64,000 nt of DNA, from contig JACREQ010000107.1 of assembly GCA_016218155.1 (NCBI GenBank), positions 55,596-119,595 on the forward strand, written 5' to 3'. This document shows, piece after piece, positions 61,727-64,000 of the stretch. Below the pieces are notes generated by a model that was not told the DNA's origin, made no database searches, and was given only the letters and a program-made list of their open reading frames with translations. Within the stretch, counting starts at the first letter, position 1. Each line of letters begins with the position of its first letter. Source of the stretch: Bacteroidia bacterium. GTDB taxonomy: Bacteria; Bacteroidota; Bacteroidia; Bacteroidales; GWA2-32-17. A program made the translations under genes and the position numbers.

Positions 61727-64000
61727 ATGAAAATATTACTACTTCCAGTTATTCTTGTATTGTTTTCAATTACAAATAATACAGCTCAGGTTTTTAAATT
61801 ATATACGACTACTGATGGATTAAGCAGTAATAATGTAAAATGCCTAACAACCGATAATTCAGGAAATTTATGGGTTGGAACAACATTTGGAATAAATAAA
61901 TTTAATGGCACAACATTTACAAATTATAGCACAGCACAAGGATTACCAAGCAATAATATTAAATCACTTACTACAGATGCATCTGGAAATATTTGGATTG
62001 GAACATTGAATGGCTTAAGTAAAAATAATGGAGTCGGATTTACAAACTATAACATCACAAGTGGTTTACCTTCTAATAATATATCATGTATAACAGCTGC
62101 CTCTGGTGGAATATTATGGATAGGAACAGCTACAATAGGAATTTCAAAATATAACGGAACAACTTTCACAAATTATAACTATTCAAACGGATTGGTTGGA
62201 AATGCTATCACAGCACTTTGTGTAGATTTAACCGGGAAATTATGGGTTGGAACAACTATCGGAATTTCTGTTTTTGATGGCACAACATTTACAAACTACA
62301 ATACAACAAACGGACTCCCATCAAATTCAATAAAAGCATTACAATGTGATGCTTCAGGAAATATTTGGATAGGTACAACAAACGGATTAGTAAAATATAA
62401 TGGGAGTAGCTTTACAACTCTCACAACTGTTGATGGCTTATTAAGTAACTCAATAATTTCATTAGATGTAGATAATACTGATAACTTATGGATTGGATAT
62501 AATACAATAGGAATATCAAAATATGACGGTACAATATTTACACATTTTAATGCTAACAATGGTTTTATTTGGACAGCTTTATCTTCAATAAAAGGTTTGA
62601 ACAATAATATTTATGCAGGAAATTCAACAGGATTAATTGTATTTAAAAAATTGACTATTCCACCATATCGTTTCGATTATCTTGACACAAACAATATTGC
62701 TGCGGGTATAAATGCATGCGGTCTTTTATTTGGCCAACCAGTATATACTCCTGCACAACTTGGAGGCTTTCTTGTTCCAAAAAATACAGGAGCTTCTTCA
62801 ATTTATGCATCTTCTGTTTGGTTCGGAGGTTTTGACCAGAATAATCTACTTCATTTAGCTGCAATGCCATATGCATCTTCAGTAACCGACATCTGGCCAG
62901 GTCCGTTATTTACAAATACAAATATATACGCTGATGATAGTACATGGAACAGAATATGGAAAATTTCAAAAGCGGAAATTAATAATCATATATTAAATTA
63001 TAATCAACCAGGATACATAATACCGAAATCTATTTCTGAATGGCCAGCACCTACAGTAGATTTTGTGGACATAAACAGTAACAATATATACGATCCACAA
63101 AATGGCGATTATCCTTTAATACGTGGCGACCAGGCTATATTATCCATTTTTAATGACATCGTAGGAACTCACGCTTCTGGAGGTTTGCCTTTGGGAATTG
63201 AAGTTCATGCATTATCTTATTCATACAATTCTATTGATTCTGCGCTTGCAAATACTGTTTTTACCAACTACAAAATTTACAATTATTCATCAAATAATTA
63301 CAGTGATTTTTATTTAGGAATGTATTCAGATTTAGACATTGGAGATGCTTACAATGATTTTATAGGATGTGACAGTTCTCTTAGCTTATATTATGGATAT
63401 AACGGACTTACAACTGATGCGCAATATGGTTCAAAAATTCCTGCCCAGGGAGTTGTTTTTCTCAGCTCACCAATGTATTCATTTAATTATTATAATAATT
63501 CCGGAGGGGTACTTGGCGATCCTTTAACCTGTACAGAGTTTTATAATGTATTGAATGGATATTGGAAAGACGGCTCACCATATACATATGGAGGAAATGG
63601 CTATGGTGGTTCGGTTTACACTAACTATTGTTATAGTAGTGACCCAAATTATTCAACAGGTTGGTCAGAGGTTACAGAAAACAATACACCCGGCGACAGA
63701 CGAGGCATTGGCACTGTTGGCCCATTTACCTTACTTGCAGGCAAGGTAATTTGTATAGATGTTGCTTTTCCAAATGCTATTGATTATTTTGGAAATAATT
63801 TAAGTTCTGTTTCATTATTAAAAGAAAGAACTTCCCAGATTATTAATTTTTATAATACTCAAGGTTGGGTATGTGGAGAAATTTATACAGACACAAATAC
63901 AGTTGCACATTTATATACACAAAATCCAACAATATGCAAAGGACAGCCTTATCAACTAAACAACATAGTTGTTGGCGGGGCTCCGCCATATACTTATAAT
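61727..64000 (+). CDS. Secreted propeller-domain protein, truncated by the window end
   Basis: Open from the ATG at 61727 to the last base: 758 codons without a stop, so the C-terminus lies outside the window. Signal peptide (ILLLPVILVLFSITNNTAQ); then six to seven two-component-regulator-propeller (Reg_prop) units at residues about 25-305, each with GLxSNxIxxLxxDxSGNxWIGT and ISKYDGTxFTxY. After about residue 320 comes a region of unknown fold with repeated PPYR/YIFD-like strands, and near the end a CKGQPYQLNNIVVGGAPPY segment that looks like the start of an SprB or Ig-like repeat. The whole is probably a large T9SS-exported surface protein rather than a hybrid sensor kinase, since there is no membrane segment in the visible part. 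Confidence 0.85.
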   Translation, partial: MKILLLPVILVLFSITNNTAQVFKLYTTTDGLSSNNVKCLTTDNSGNLWVGTTFGINKFNGTTFTNYSTAQGLPSNNIKSLTTDASGNIWIGTLNGLSKNNGVGFTNYNITSGLPSNNISCITAASGGILWIGTATIGISKYNGTTFTNYNYSNGLVGNAITALCVDLTGKLWVGTTIGISVFDGTTFTNYNTTNGLPSNSIKALQCDASGNIWIGTTNGLVKYNGSSFTTLTTVDGLLSNSIISLDVDNTDNLWIGYNTIGISKYDGTIFTHFNANNGFIWTALSSIKGLNNNIYAGNSTGLIVFKKLTIPPYRFDYLDTNNIAAGINACGLLFGQPVYTPAQLGGFLVPKNTGASSIYASSVWFGGFDQNNLLHLAAMPYASSVTDIWPGPLFTNTNIYADDSTWNRIWKISKAEINNHILNYNQPGYIIPKSISEWPAPTVDFVDINSNNIYDPQNGDYPLIRGDQAILSIFNDIVGTHASGGLPLGIEVHALSYSYNSIDSALANTVFTNYKIYNYSSNNYSDFYLGMYSDLDIGDAYNDFIGCDSSLSLYYGYNGLTTDAQYGSKIPAQGVVFLSSPMYSFNYYNNSGGVLGDPLTCTEFYNVLNGYWKDGSPYTYGGNGYGGSVYTNYCYSSDPNYSTGWSEVTENNTPGDRRGIGTVGPFTLLAGKVICIDVAFPNAIDYFGNNLSSVSLLKERTSQIINFYNTQGWVCGEIYTDTNTVAHLYTQNPTICKGQPYQLNNIVVGGAPPYTYN

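Noticed and set aside
62296..62876. Two minus-strand open frames opposite the propeller gene
   Set aside because: The plus strand has an uninterrupted 758-codon frame with clear propeller motifs; the minus frames are shadows.

Overview
The window is AT-rich DNA from a Bacteroidota bacterium. Evidence for the phylum: many secreted proteins end in type A or type B type-IX-secretion (T9SS) sorting domains; SprB-like repeats and TonB-dependent receptors with carboxypeptidase-regulatory N-domains are common; Shine-Dalgarno sites are not evident; and the phylum's -7 promoter element TAnnTTTG precedes many genes. Genus cannot be told from the sequence. There is no rRNA, tRNA, CRISPR array, prophage or integrase, and no transposase gene.

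Layout. 1-2.6 kb: 3' part of an ammonium transporter and a CPA2 cation/proton antiporter. 2.9-6.6 kb: a tungstate/molybdate ABC importer (wtpABC-like) with a secreted YD-repeat-like gene inserted between the first two genes. 6.7-16.8 kb (minus strand): two TonB receptors, two paralogous lipoproteins, a T9SS-exported protein, a secreted protein with a tandem sulfite-oxidase-like fold, an integral membrane protein and a TiaS-N-like protein. 16.9-34.7 kb: housekeeping and envelope genes (polyprenol-phosphate mannose synthase, dihydroorotase, a giant T9SS type B adhesin, GH73/LysM hydrolase, phosphoglucosamine mutase, MORN protein, AmrS radical SAM, LolD, LysE, an OlsF/Gls-like acyltransferase fusion, a DUF2400 protein). 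34.8-48.8 kb: large surface proteins, two of them tandem paralogues with YadA-like head repeats and a C-terminal S74 chaperone domain, a 2[4Fe-4S] ferredoxin, another TonB receptor, a TMTC-like membrane protein and an SDR. 48.8-58.9 kb: a TPR-SpoIIE phosphatase, small unknowns, an OmpA lipoprotein, a three-gene cluster ending in a multihaem cytochrome with a collagen-like linker, and a radical SAM/SPASM enzyme. 58.9-60.0 kb: a cluster of palindromic repeats around a GIY-YIG nuclease gene. 60-64 kb: frr and pyrH, then a propeller-domain protein running off the end.

The most interesting result is a 24-bp dyad, CGATATG-N10-CATATCG, found at four promoters between 2.9 and 16.8 kb: upstream of wtpA, of the T9SS gene/TonB gene set, of the second lipoprotein/TonB pair, and of the TiaS-like/membrane-protein pair. 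In each case the invariant arm lies 0-4 bp after the -7 element, so the dyad overlaps the expected transcription start. I infer one repressor-controlled regulon built around tungstate/molybdate uptake, with the TonB receptors, lipoproteins and other proteins as a candidate outer-membrane acquisition system. The regulator is not in the window and the substrate is inferred only from wtpABC.

The second notable result concerns the palindromic elements (GTCATYC...GAATGAC). They cluster around a GIY-YIG nuclease gene, occur once as a solo copy after wtpC, and once in frame inside the SpoIIE phosphatase domain, adding about 30 residues.
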